A stretch of DNA of 49,949 nucleotides from positions 1 through 49,949 of the forward strand of contig JAQUPF010000016.1 in NCBI GenBank assembly GCA_028716845.1, given 5' to 3'. Each line of letters begins with the position of its first letter. The stretch's first letter is position 1. This document shows, piece after piece, positions 17,933 to 26,410 of this stretch. The notes below the pieces were generated by a model. The model was not told the DNA's origin. It did no database searches and saw only the letters and a program-made list of their open reading frames with translations. The stretch is from a bacterium. Lineage in GTDB: Bacteria > Auribacterota > Tritonobacteria > UBA1439. The translations under genes were made by a program, and so were the position numbers.

Positions 17933-20254
17933 TCAGAGCCACTCGTCCGGCGAGAACGAGAGGACGGTGAGGCTGTGCTTGGGGAAGAGCACCCGCAGAC
18001 ATCCCGTGCCGGTGTCCGTGCTCTCCGCGACCGTCCTCGTCGACTCGATGCAGCGCACGTTCCAGGGATCGTGGGGCTGATTGCTCGCGTCGAAGAACGG
18101 GCCGGTGAGGACCTTGCTGACGACCTGGACCGGCGCGTAGTTCTTGAGGAGCACCTCCGCGCCGATCTCCTGGAAAAGGTGCCTGTTGACGACGAAGACC
18201 GAGAGCTTCGTCCCCTCCTCGTTCCTCGCCGCGATCACGTCGAGATACGGCACGCCCTCCATCGCGGGGATGACGCCGACGGGGCTGGTGGAGAAGGTAT
18301 CGGCGCGCACCGCCGTCTCGACCAGGCACTTCCCCGCGAGCATACAGTACAGCCGCTGCACGTACGCCTGCGGGTGGAGCAGCGGTTCCTGCCCCCCCGT
18401 CTCCCAGAGCGAGGAGTAGAGGGTGTGCATGATGGAGTAGCGGTGCGCGTGCGTGACGCGCGGCTCCCTGATGAAGAGGTTGAGGAGCATCGCCTCATAG
18501 AGGGCGGCGCCGAGGGTCTTGTTCTGCCGCCAGTTCTCGTCGGTGTCGCGCCTCCCCTTCACCTGGCGGGTGCGGTGGAGGAAGCCGGGCACGAAATCGA
18601 ACAGCACGCCGTACTGGCTCGCGGCGATCCGGACGCGCTCCGGGCAGTGCGCGGCGAGATGCGACTTCACGATCTCCATGTTGTTCGCGACGTAGATTGG
18701 CGCCGCCATCAGGGCGGCATAGGTCTCGTCCCAGTCCGGCGTGCGGTCGTCCGGCGTCACGTTGAGCACGGGGGCGGCGCTGTTGTGCACCGCGAGGAAG
18801 TCGATGCGATCCCCGAGCGCCCCCAGGACCACCGCGTTCCAGTCGGGGCGACGGTACCGCGTGAAGACGCCGCTGTCGCAGCAGCCGATGGCCCCCACGC
18901 GCGCCTCCGGATCGGCCGCCCTGACCCGCTCGATGAACGTCGCCGCCTTCTCCGCGTACTGTTCCGGCGAGAAGGGGAACTCGACGCCGAGCGGATGGAA
19001 GTCGTCGTAGTACAACTCGTGCCCGAGTTCCCACTGCAGGCCGCGCAGGCCCCGCTCCGCGTAGTGCCGCACCCACGCCTCGGCCTCCTCCGCCGTGCCC
19101 GTTCCGACGTTCAGGGAGATGAACGGCTCGGCGCCGGCGGCGGCGCACATGGAGAGGAACTCGTCGGGGCCGAAGTAGGGGTACGCGTCCGGGTTGCCGG
19201 GATAGCCGCAGCGCTGGGGCCTGCGCGCATCCCCGACGGCCTCGTGCCAGTGGAAGAAATCCGTCTGCACGCTGCCGGGATACCGCAGGGACCTGATCGA
19301 ATACGGGAGGAGGTGGCGCAGGACATCCGGCAGGACGCGGCGGTTCTTCCTGTCCCAGAAATAGAATCCCTCGTTGAGCCAGTCGAGATTCGATCCGAAC
19401 AGGCCGGCGGGCACGCGCCGCACGACGCGGTCCGCGTCGACCTCTATCCGCGCGAGGCCCACCTTCTCCGTCTCGAGCCGCCGGCCGGCGGCGCCGGTCT
19501 TCAGCGGCATGTGCTGGAACTTCTCCTTGTACCGCTCCCGATATTTCGAGAGGACGACGTCCGTCGTGTCGAACTCCTCGATGCGGCCGTGCTCGAACCA
19601 GAGGACCCTGCTGCAGAGCGCCTCGATTCGCTCGAGGGCGTGGGAGACGAAGACGATGGTCTTCTTCTCGTCCTCGTAGAACGTCTTCATCGTGTTGTAG
19701 CATTTCGTCTGGAATTCCATGTCGCCGACCGCGAGGATCTCGTCGATGAGGAGCACGTCGAACGGGACGGTGATGGCGATGGCGAAGCCGAGCCGCATGT
19801 TCATCCCGGACGAGTACGTCGCGATCTTGGCGTTGATGAATTTCCCCAGCCCCGCGTACTCGACGATCTCCCCGTAGATCCTGTCGATGTGCGCCTTCGG
19901 GAGGCCGAGGATGGATCCGTTGAGGTAGATGTTCTCCTGCCCCGTGAGATCGAACTGGAAACCGGCGCCGAGCGAGAGGAGCGAGGAGATCCTCCCGTTG
20001 ACCCGGACGGACCCCATGGTGGGCGCCGTGACGCCCGCCAGCACGCTCAGGAGCGTACTCTTCCCGGAGCCGTTCGGCCCGATCACGCCGATGCACTCCC
20101 CCTCCTCCAGCTCGAACTCGACCTCCCGCATCGCCCAGAATTCCTGCGGCCGCCCCTGCGAGATGAGGAACGGCATGATGTTCCGCACGAGCGCCGGCTT
20201 CTCGAAGTAGACGCGGTATTGCTTGCTGACGTTCTGGACCGAGACGGTTTTCAT
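17933..20254 (-). CDS. Wzt-type polysaccharide ABC exporter ATPase fused to a GH51-like domain
   Basis: This is a 773-residue protein. Residues 1-~245 are a Wzt/TagH-type ABC ATPase: Walker A GPNGSGKST (59-67), the Wzt-style signature YSSGM (147-151), Walker B VLLIDEILAVGD (167-178) and the H-loop VSHAL (~His205). From ~280 onward, instead of the usual Wzt beta-sandwich, there is a GH51/clan-A arabinofuranosidase-like region: LRYPGSVQTDFFHW (~323), FGPDEFLSMCAAAGAEPFIS (~361), LQWELGHE (acid/base position Glu413), then a C-terminal beta-rich part. The expected nucleophile Glu (EW/EY motif) appears as Gln547 in IAASQYGV, and the Asn before the acid/base is His. A catalytically weak or dead, glycan-recognising module is therefore likely. 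The gene starts 3 bp after the permease stop. Confidence 0.87.
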   Translation of the reverse strand: MKTVSVQNVSKQYRVYFEKPALVRNIMPFLISQGRPQEFWAMREVEFELEEGECIGVIGPNGSGKSTLLSVLAGVTAPTMGSVRVNGRISSLLSLGAGFQFDLTGQENIYLNGSILGLPKAHIDRIYGEIVEYAGLGKFINAKIATYSSGMNMRLGFAIAITVPFDVLLIDEILAVGDMEFQTKCYNTMKTFYEDEKKTIVFVSHALERIEALCSRVLWFEHGRIEEFDTTDVVLSKYRERYKEKFQHMPLKTGAAGRRLETEKVGLARIEVDADRVVRRVPAGLFGSNLDWLNEGFYFWDRKNRRVLPDVLRHLLPYSIRSLRYPGSVQTDFFHWHEAVGDARRPQRCGYPGNPDAYPYFGPDEFLSMCAAAGAEPFISLNVGTGTAEEAEAWVRHYAERGLRGLQWELGHELYYDDFHPLGVEFPFSPEQYAEKAATFIERVRAADPEARVGAIGCCDSGVFTRYRRPDWNAVVLGALGDRIDFLAVHNSAAPVLNVTPDDRTPDWDETYAALMAAPIYVANNMEIVKSHLAAHCPERVRIAASQYGVLFDFVPGFLHRTRQVKGRRDTDENWRQNKTLGAALYEAMLLNLFIREPRVTHAHRYSIMHTLYSSLWETGGQEPLLHPQAYVQRLYCMLAGKCLVETAVRADTFSTSPVGVIPAMEGVPYLDVIAARNEEGTKLSVFVVNRHLFQEIGAEVLLKNYAPVQVVSKVLTGPFFDASNQPHDPWNVRCIESTRTVAESTDTGTGCLRVLFPKHSLTVLSFSPDEWL

Positions 20255-20257
20255 GCC

Positions 20258-21082
20258 CTAAATGAGATCGATGAGCTCGTGCTCCTTCCTCGCAAACAGG
20301 CTGTAGGAGATGTAGAGGACCACGACGCTGAACGCCGTCGTCTGTGCCACCAGGAGTGACGTCGGGTAGAAGGCCTTCGTCGTCGCGTCGTTGAGGAGCA
20401 CGATCCGGTACATGGCGAAGAGATCGTAGACGGGATTGAGCATGAACAGCCTGGTCATCCATCCGACCCCCGCCTTCGCGACGTCATCGATTCCGTAGAA
20501 CACCCCCGAAAGGTAGAAGGTCAGCATGAGGACGATCTCGACGACGTAGCGCACGTCGCGGAAATACACCTGGAGGTGCGAGGTGAGGAGGGCGAGCCCG
20601 ACCGCGAACAGGAAGGTGATGAGGACGATCCCGGGGAGCAGGAACACGGTGAGCGGGAAGAGGGGATACTGCCCCTTCGCCATGTTGTAGAAGAGGACGA
20701 ACAGGACGATGACGATGAGCGAGAGGATGAAGTTGATCAGGTTGGAGAGGACGAGGGAGATCGGCACGATCTCGCGGGGAAAATACACCTTCTTCAGGAT
20801 GCCGGCGTTGTCGATGATCGAGCAGGTCGCCCCCATCACGCTCATGTTGATGAACTGCCAGACGAAGAGCGCGGTCACGATCGAGAGCGGCGGCGTCGGC
20901 CTCCTGAACAGGAACGAGAAGATGAACCAGAAGACGAGCGCCATGCAGAGCGGCACGAAGAACGCCCAGAGGAAGCCGAGAAAGGCGTACTTGTACTGGA
21001 TCTTGAGGTTCTTGAGCGCGAGATGGATGAGGAGCTCCCTGTACACGGTGAGGAGCGCCGCGATCCTCCGGATAATCTTCAC
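20258..21082 (-). CDS. Wzm-type polysaccharide ABC exporter permease
   Basis: This 274-residue ABC-2 type permease has six predicted membrane helices. The N-terminal LALKNLKIQYKYAFLGFLWA is typical of Wzm/TagG/KpsM proteins, and further family stretches are NAGILKKVYFPREIVP and VYFRDVRYVVEIVLMLTFYLSGVFY. With the adjacent Wzt-type ATPase it would export a lipid-linked glycan across the inner membrane. Its GTG start at 21082 overlaps the TGA of the upstream radical SAM gene (GTGA), indicating translational coupling. An ATG at 21086 lies in another frame and is not used. The stop is separated by 3 bp from the ATPase start. Confidence 0.93.
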   Translation of the reverse strand: MKIIRRIAALLTVYRELLIHLALKNLKIQYKYAFLGFLWAFFVPLCMALVFWFIFSFLFRRPTPPLSIVTALFVWQFINMSVMGATCSIIDNAGILKKVYFPREIVPISLVLSNLINFILSLIVIVLFVLFYNMAKGQYPLFPLTVFLLPGIVLITFLFAVGLALLTSHLQVYFRDVRYVVEIVLMLTFYLSGVFYGIDDVAKAGVGWMTRLFMLNPVYDLFAMYRIVLLNDATTKAFYPTSLLVAQTTAFSVVVLYISYSLFARKEHELIDLI

Positions 21083-22851
21083 GCATCCCCCCCCTTGGCG
21101 CCCGATCCGCCCCCCGGACGGCGCCGCGCGCGCGCCCCGCGCAGAAACGACAGGATGGATGCCGCCCGCGACGGACGGGGGTCGGGCTGCATCATTATAG
21201 GGATTTCATCCGGTTTTGCAACTTCCATGATGGGGGGCGCGCCGCGATCCGCGTCCGCCGCGGAGACGATGAGCCCCACCTGCCCGAGGACGAGGCAGGC
21301 CAGGGCGCCGAAGCGGATCGCATCCTTCCGGCTCAGCCCCTGTCGCCGCATGGCCCGCGCGCAGATGTCCATCACGGTCCTCCTCCCGTCGCAGGACCGC
21401 CAGAAGAGATCGAGGAAATCACGCAGGCGCGTGAGGACCTCCCGCTGTCGCGCGACGGGGACCGAGCGGTTGAAATCGCCCCAGAGGACGACCTGCGCCG
21501 CGAAGTTGCAGAGACGGTAGTGGTACTCCCCCATCTCCGCGGCGTTTCGCGCCGGCACGTCGCCGAGGAGGGATCGCGGCACGAAGTTGATCTCGTGGTG
21601 GTGATACTGCTCCCATCCCTCGGCGAGCACCTCCCCGAGGGAGGGGGCCTGCGCGTGGAGCTCCGTCCCGGGGTGGGCGGTGGAGAACTGGCCGACGTAG
21701 AGGGGGAACGGGAACATGTGGAAGTGCTCGTACCAGGGAAGGCCCGCGATCAGGTCGTCGATGAAGCGCGCCTGGCGGTAGTAGCCGGTGATCGTCTCCC
21801 CCGGGTTGAACGCCATAAAGGTGAAGAGGGGGCTCATGCCGTGCGCCTTGTGGAGCCGGGCCACCTCCCGGATGAGGCGGAGGTCCTCGTCCTTGTGGAT
21901 CGCGGCGAAGGTGTCCGGGTTCGCGCTCTCGATGCCGACCTCGAGGCCGATGCAGCCCGCCTCCCGCAGGAGGCCCATCAGGTCGCCGTTCCGGGCGACG
22001 TGCGAGGCGCGCGTGAGCCCCGTCCACCGGATGCGGAGCCGCTCCTCCACGATGAGGCGGCAGAGCCGCTCGATGTGCCGCCGGTCGAGCATGAGGTTGT
22101 CGTCCCAGAAATGGAACTGGTCGATCCCGAGCGCGGCGATCGAGGCCTTGATCTCGCCGAGGATGTTCTCTGGGCTCCGCCACCGGACGCGGCGCTTCCA
22201 CATGAGCGGCGATCCGCAGTAGGTGCAGCCGTACGGGCACCCCCGCGAGCCGATGATCGGGAGCCGCCGCCCGCCCACGACGTGGAGCGGCGAGTCGTAC
22301 CGCTCCATGTCGAACAGGTCCCAGGCCGGGAACGGAACGGCGTCGAGGTCCTCGATGAAGTCCCGCGGCGGCATGCGTCGCACCTCCCCCCCCTCGCGCA
22401 GGGCGAGGCCGGGGATCTCCTCCGGGCGCGGCGACCCCCCGAGGCGGTGGCGGAGGATGTCGCAGAGCGTCTCCTCCCCCTCGTTGAGGACGCAGAGATC
22501 GGCCGTCTCGAGCGCCTCCGCGGGGAAGATCGTCGGGTGGACGCCGCCGTGGACGATCATCGCGCGGGGGACCGCCCGCCTGATCCCGGCCGATATGGCG
22601 CGCGCGGCGGGCGCCTGGCAGGTCCAGTAGCCGATCCCGACCACGGTCCGCTCGCCCGCGAGCCGCGCGGCGGCCTCCACGACCGCCGCGACCGGCAGAT
22701 TGTGCGCCTGCCCGTCGATGACGCGGATGGAGAGGCCGGGGAGGCGCTCCCGCGCGCGGGCGGCGAGGTAGGCGAGGCCGAGCGGGAAGACCTTCTTGTG
22801 GCGCTCGTTGGCGGGGAGCGGCGGCTGGACGAGGACGAGATCGGCGCTCAT
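21079..22851 (-). CDS. B12-binding-domain radical SAM protein
   Basis: This 590-residue protein has an N-terminal B12-binding-like domain (ADLVLVQPPLPANERHKK, FPLGLAYLAARARE, IVHGGVHPTIFPAEAL). The radical SAM domain has the cluster motif CPYGCTYC in IGSRGCPYGCTYCGSPLMW (~200-215), HFWDDNLMLD and EVGIESANPDTFAAIHK. A C-terminal helical region follows, with a final disordered Arg/Gly-rich tail. The architecture is close to that of the radical SAM protein at 13175-14605. It sits directly upstream of, and overlaps, the ABC permease gene (GTGA), and 55 bp downstream of the DUF6485 gene, which ties it to envelope glycan synthesis. The reaction is not identifiable from sequence. Confidence 0.9.
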   Translation of the reverse strand: MSADLVLVQPPLPANERHKKVFPLGLAYLAARARERLPGLSIRVIDGQAHNLPVAAVVEAAARLAGERTVVGIGYWTCQAPAARAISAGIRRAVPRAMIVHGGVHPTIFPAEALETADLCVLNEGEETLCDILRHRLGGSPRPEEIPGLALREGGEVRRMPPRDFIEDLDAVPFPAWDLFDMERYDSPLHVVGGRRLPIIGSRGCPYGCTYCGSPLMWKRRVRWRSPENILGEIKASIAALGIDQFHFWDDNLMLDRRHIERLCRLIVEERLRIRWTGLTRASHVARNGDLMGLLREAGCIGLEVGIESANPDTFAAIHKDEDLRLIREVARLHKAHGMSPLFTFMAFNPGETITGYYRQARFIDDLIAGLPWYEHFHMFPFPLYVGQFSTAHPGTELHAQAPSLGEVLAEGWEQYHHHEINFVPRSLLGDVPARNAAEMGEYHYRLCNFAAQVVLWGDFNRSVPVARQREVLTRLRDFLDLFWRSCDGRRTVMDICARAMRRQGLSRKDAIRFGALACLVLGQVGLIVSAADADRGAPPIMEVAKPDEIPIMMQPDPRPSRAASILSFLRGARARRRPGGGSGAKGGDA

Positions 22852-22906
22852 GGCCGGCGGGCGGAGTCGGCGGGGCGGCGCCCCGGTCGGGGCGGCCCGG
22901 CCTCCC

Positions 22907-23116
22907 CTACCACCATCTCCCCCTCTCCCGGTACGTCTGCACGAAGCGCTCCACGCTCCGGTCGTAGGTCCGCTCGATGTCCGGCGGGAACAGGCACCCG
23001 GGCAGCTCCCCCGCCCGCCAGTGGGACGCGAGGCAGTCGCAGCAGACGCCCTTCCGGGCGCACGGCTCGTAGCTGCAGGTGCAGATCCCCCTGTTCCGAT
23101 CGATCTTGCATTCCAC
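22907..23116 (-). CDS. DUF6485 family small cysteine-rich protein
   Basis: This is a 69-residue protein starting with GTG at 23116 (GGGGGA a few bases upstream). It begins MECKIDRNRGICTCSY and contains seven cysteines, including EPCARKGVCCDCL, then LPGCLFPPDIERTYDRSVERF. The pattern matches DUF6485, a family of small, probably metal-binding cytosolic proteins of unknown function found in anaerobes. It lies between the HD-GYP gene (27 bp) and the radical SAM gene (55 bp) in the same direction, so it is probably co-transcribed. No function can be assigned. Confidence 0.8.
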   Translation of the reverse strand: MECKIDRNRGICTCSYEPCARKGVCCDCLASHWRAGELPGCLFPPDIERTYDRSVERFVQTYRERGRWW

Positions 23117-23143
23117 GGTGCATCCCCCCTTCGCGCGCGGCGC

Positions 23144-24214
23144 CTATCCCGGCAGCGTGAACGTGCGGACCTTGAGCCATTCCTCCAGGGGCACGCGCAT
23201 GAACTCCTCCACGACGCGCGGGTCGAACTGCGTCCCCGCGCAGCGCCGGATCTCCTGGGCGGCCTCCTCGAAGGAGATGCCGCGGCGGTAGGGACGGTCG
23301 ATGGTGATGGTGTCGAACGCGTCGACCACGAAGAAGATGCGCGCCGAGAGGGGGATATGCTCCGCCTTGAGCCCCCCCGGGTACCCCGATCCGTCGTACT
23401 GCTCGTGGTGGCGGAGGACGATCTCGAGGGCGGGCTGGAGGAAGTCGATCTCCTTCAGGATGTTGTAGCCGATGACCGGGTGCGTCCGCATGAGCTCCCA
23501 CTCCTGCTCCGTGAGGTCGCCGGGCTTGAGGAGGATGCTGTCGGGGATGCCGAGCTTGCCGATGTCGTGCAGGAGCGCCCCCTTCGCGATGCACTCGAGC
23601 CGCTTCCCCTTGAGCCCCATCTTCTTGGCGAGCATGAGCGCGTACATGCTCACCCGCTGCGAGTGGTTGCCGGTCTCGTGCTCGCGGGCGTCGAGGGAGG
23701 CCACGAGCGCCTGGAGCGTCATGTCGTAGGAGTGCTTGAGCTGCTGGAGCGTCTTCCGGAGGTCGTTCGTCCGCTCCTCCACGAGGAGCTCGAGGGTGCG
23801 CTGGTATTCACTGTTCTCGATGACGAGGCGCCGCTTCTCGAGCACCTTGCCGACCGCGACGGCCAGTTCCTTGAGGTTGATCGGCTTGACGATGTAGTCG
23901 TCGGCGCCCTGCGTCAGGCAGTTGACCGCGCTCTGCGTCTCGTCGATGGCGGTGAGCATGATGATGCCGGTCTCCGGCCAGCGCTGCTTCACCTGATGGA
24001 GGAGCCAGAAGCCGCTCCGGCCGGGCATGTTGATGTCGCTGATGATGACCGCCGCGGCGGCGGTCTCCATCCGGGCGACGGCCGCGAGGGAATCAGGCGC
24101 CGCATGGCAGGAGTAGCCGTGCAGGGCGAGCCCCCGCGCGATGATGTCGCGGACGGTGGGCTCGTCGTCCACCACCATGATCGTCCTGTTGTCGAGCAGC
24201 GGTGATCGGATCAC
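23144..24214 (-). CDS. Response regulator with HD-GYP output domain
   Basis: This 356-residue protein has an N-terminal receiver domain (1-~125) with the acidic pair in MVVDDEPTVRD, the phosphoacceptor Asp in IISDINMPGRSG and the conserved Lys in IVKPINLKE. A short coiled-coil linker (~125-165) follows, and then an HD-GYP domain with HETGNHSQRV, ALLHDIGKLGIPD and HHEQYDGSGYPGGL. HD-GYP proteins hydrolyse cyclic di-GMP (some act on cGAMP), here under control of a phosphorelay whose kinase is not in the window. The start is GTG at 24214. It is the first gene behind the promoter at 24241-24269 and precedes the polysaccharide-export operon, so it may link c-di-GMP signalling to surface glycan production. 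Confidence 0.93.
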   Translation of the reverse strand: MIRSPLLDNRTIMVVDDEPTVRDIIARGLALHGYSCHAAPDSLAAVARMETAAAAVIISDINMPGRSGFWLLHQVKQRWPETGIIMLTAIDETQSAVNCLTQGADDYIVKPINLKELAVAVGKVLEKRRLVIENSEYQRTLELLVEERTNDLRKTLQQLKHSYDMTLQALVASLDAREHETGNHSQRVSMYALMLAKKMGLKGKRLECIAKGALLHDIGKLGIPDSILLKPGDLTEQEWELMRTHPVIGYNILKEIDFLQPALEIVLRHHEQYDGSGYPGGLKAEHIPLSARIFFVVDAFDTITIDRPYRRGISFEEAAQEIRRCAGTQFDPRVVEEFMRVPLEEWLKVRTFTLPG

Positions 24215-24240
24215 GGGCGATTCCCCGGGCGGCGGAGATT

Positions 24241-24269
24241 AGTATAATACGGGATCGCCGCCGGTTCAA
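24241..24269 (-). promoter_or_regulatory. Sigma70-type promoter for HD-GYP/polysaccharide operon
   Basis: On the minus strand TTGAAC (24264-24269) is followed after exactly 17 bp by TATACT (24241-24246), 27 bp before the GTG start of the HD-GYP gene. This is the best-matching promoter in the window. Confidence 0.7.
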
Positions 24270-24304
24270 CTCCTCCCGAATTCTCCTTCCGGGAAACAGA
24301 TCAA

Positions 24305-24585
24305 GATGTTCGCCGCAGAGGACACAGAGGCCACAGAGCATTCGACACAATCAACGATTATCCGCGGCAGGAGCCATTTCCTCCGTGTTCTCTGTGATCT
24401 CCGTGGCTCAATCAATCCGCGTGTATACGCGTGCATCCGCGGCAAGAACACTATCGGATCTGCGGCGAAGCACCATCTTCCACCGCGTCTCCTCCGAGAT
24501 GCGAAATTCGAGATACGAACGGCGCGCCGCGGCTCCGCAATCAGTGATCATCCGTAATGATCCGTGAAGATCCGTGGCGCGTGGT
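24305..24585. repeat. Degenerate intergenic repeat patch 1
   Basis: This 381-bp gap (24215-24595) contains no gene. It is made of repeat text: AGAGGACACAGAGGCCACAG, then CTCCGTGTTCTCTGTGATC, a CGAGATACGAACGGCG unit, and a closing GATCCGTGAAGATCCGTGG unit. The same units recur in the other intergenic patches. Confidence 0.75.
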
Positions 24586-24595
24586 TCCTTGCCGT

Positions 24596-26410
24596 TCAGC
24601 GGCGGGGGCGCCCCCCCTCCCGGAGGCGCGCCTTCACCGCCCGCGCCGCCGCCGCGCTCGAGAGCGCCCCCTCGACCGCATCGAGCGGGGCGGACCGTAT
24701 CCCGCTCACGGAGCCGAAGGCGGCGAGCAGCCTCGCCTTCCGCCGGGGCCCGATCCCCGGGATGCCGTCGAGCGCGGACCCGCGGAGGGCCTTCCCCCGC
24801 ATCCGCCGGTGCGAGCGGACGGCGAAGCGGTGCGCCTCGTCGCGGACCCGCGCGAGCAGGAGGGAGGCGGGATCCCCCGGCCGGAGGGGGACGGGGTTCG
24901 CCCTCCCCGACCGGTAGACTCGGTCGGGCACCTTCCGCCCGCCTGCCTCCCGCTCCTTCGCCACGGCGATGACGCTCACCCCCTGCACCCCCGCCCCGGC
25001 GACGGCCCGTTCCGCCGCCGCGAGCTGCCCCCTGCCGCCGTCGACGACGAGGAAGTCGGGCACCCCCCACTCCCGGTGCCCCTCGCGGAACCGGCGCGAG
25101 AGCACCTCGTGGATCATCCGGCAGTCGTCGGCGGCGGCGGAGCCCCTGATGCGGAACCGCCGGTAGCCGTCCGGGCGCGGCGCGGCGTCGAGGAAGGCGA
25201 CGACGGCGCCCGCGGCGGCCGCCCCGCCCGTGTGGGAGACATCCACGCATTCGATCCGGCGCGGGAGGCGGGGGAGCCGGAACCGCGCGCGGATCGCCTC
25301 GAGCGCCGCCTCCTCCCCCTCCGCCGGCCGGGACCGGTGGACCGCCTCGGCGTTCGCAGCGGCCATCCGGACGAGGTCCCGCCTCGCGCCGCGCCGGGGG
25401 ACGACGAGGCGCGCCCGCCCGCCCCGCGCCTCGGAGAGGAGCCGCTCGACCGCCTCCCGGTCCTCCGGCATCGCCGGCACGAGGACCTCGGGCGGAACGG
25501 AGGCCCCGCCCGGGTAATGCCGGAGGAGGACCTCCCGCACGACGGCGCCGTCCGCCGCCGCCTCCCCCTCCCACCGCGACGCCGCGCTGCCGATGAGCCG
25601 GCCGCCGCGCACGCAGAGAACCGCCGCCGCGCCGCGCCCCCCCTCGCGGTGTATGCCGACCGCGTCCCTGTCGGCGCCGTCGGGCAGGACGCACCGCTGC
25701 CGCTCGAGGGCCCCGCCGATCGCGGCGATGGCGTCGCGGATCCGGCCCGCCCGCTCGTAGCGGAGCGCCGCCGCGTGCCGCTCCATCTCGGCCCTGAGGC
25801 CGTCGAGCAGCTTTCCCGCGCGACCCGAGAGGAAGAGGGCGGCGCGCCGGACGCGCTCGCGGTACGCCCGCCCGCTGATGAGGCCGCGGCAGGGGGCCGG
25901 GCACCGTCCGATCTGGTGCTTCAGGCAGGGCCGCGTCCTTCGCCGCGCCTCCGCGAGGGGGCAGTCGCGGAGCGGGAACGTCCGCTGGAGGAAGCGCGCC
26001 ATCCTGAGCGCCGCGGACGCCGACAGGTACGGGCCGAAATAGCGGGCGCCGTCCCGCCGGGGCTCGCGCGCGACCTCGAGGCGCGGCCACGGCTCGTGCA
26101 CCGTCAGGCGGATGTAGGCGCGCGCCCCCGCCCCCTCGAGGCGGATGTTGAAGCGCGGCCGGCGCTCCCTGATGAGCGTTCCCTCCAGGAGCAGCGCCTC
26201 CCGCTCCGTTCCGGTGACGATGAATTCGACCGCCTCGGCGCGGGGGGCGAAGGCGGCGGCGAAGGCCCCCCCCCGCCGCCGGAAGTGCGCCGCCACGCGC
26301 CGCCGGATGTCGAGCGCCTTGCCGACGTAGAGGACCTCCCCCGCGGCGGTCTTGACGATGTAGACCCCCGGCCCGGCGGGGAGCCTGCGGATATCCTCGC
26401 GCGTGATCAT
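24596..26410 (-). CDS. uvrC: UvrABC system protein C (excinuclease subunit)
   Basis: This 604-residue UvrC makes the dual incisions in nucleotide excision repair. The N-terminal GIY-YIG nuclease domain has [22 protein letters not shown] (~11-32). A cysteine region [13 protein letters not shown] (~170) follows, then a UVR motif ([15 protein letters not shown]), the RNase H-like endonuclease core ([37 protein letters not shown]) and a C-terminal helix-hairpin-helix pair ([20 protein letters not shown]). The ATG at 26410 overlaps the uvrB stop (ATGA), so the two subunits are co-translated. Length is typical of the family. Confidence 0.97.
   Translation of the reverse strand: MITREDIRRLPAGPGVYIVKTAAGEVLYVGKALDIRRRVAAHFRRRGGAFAAAFAPRAEAVEFIVTGTEREALLLEGTLIRERRPRFNIRLEGAGARAYIRLTVHEPWPRLEVAREPRRDGARYFGPYLSASAALRMARFLQRTFPLRDCPLAEARRRTRPCLKHQIGRCPAPCRGLISGRAYRERVRRAALFLSGRAGKLLDGLRAEMERHAAALRYERAGRIRDAIAAIGGALERQRCVLPDGADRDAVGIHREGGRGAAAVLCVRGGRLIGSAASRWEGEAAADGAVVREVLLRHYPGGASVPPEVLVPAMPEDREAVERLLSEARGGRARLVVPRRGARRDLVRMAAANAEAVHRSRPAEGEEAALEAIRARFRLPRLPRRIECVDVSHTGGAAAAGAVVAFLDAAPRPDGYRRFRIRGSAAADDCRMIHEVLSRRFREGHREWGVPDFLVVDGGRGQLAAAERAVAGAGVQGVSVIAVAKEREAGGRKVPDRVYRSGRANPVPLRPGDPASLLLARVRDEAHRFAVRSHRRMRGKALRGSALDGIPGIGPRRKARLLAAFGSVSGIRSAPLDAVEGALSSAAAARAVKARLREGGRPRR

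Noticed and set aside
24305-24585. CRISPR array or tandem repeat locus
   Set aside because: Units are short, degenerate and irregularly spaced, with no constant repeat-spacer periodicity and no cas genes nearby.
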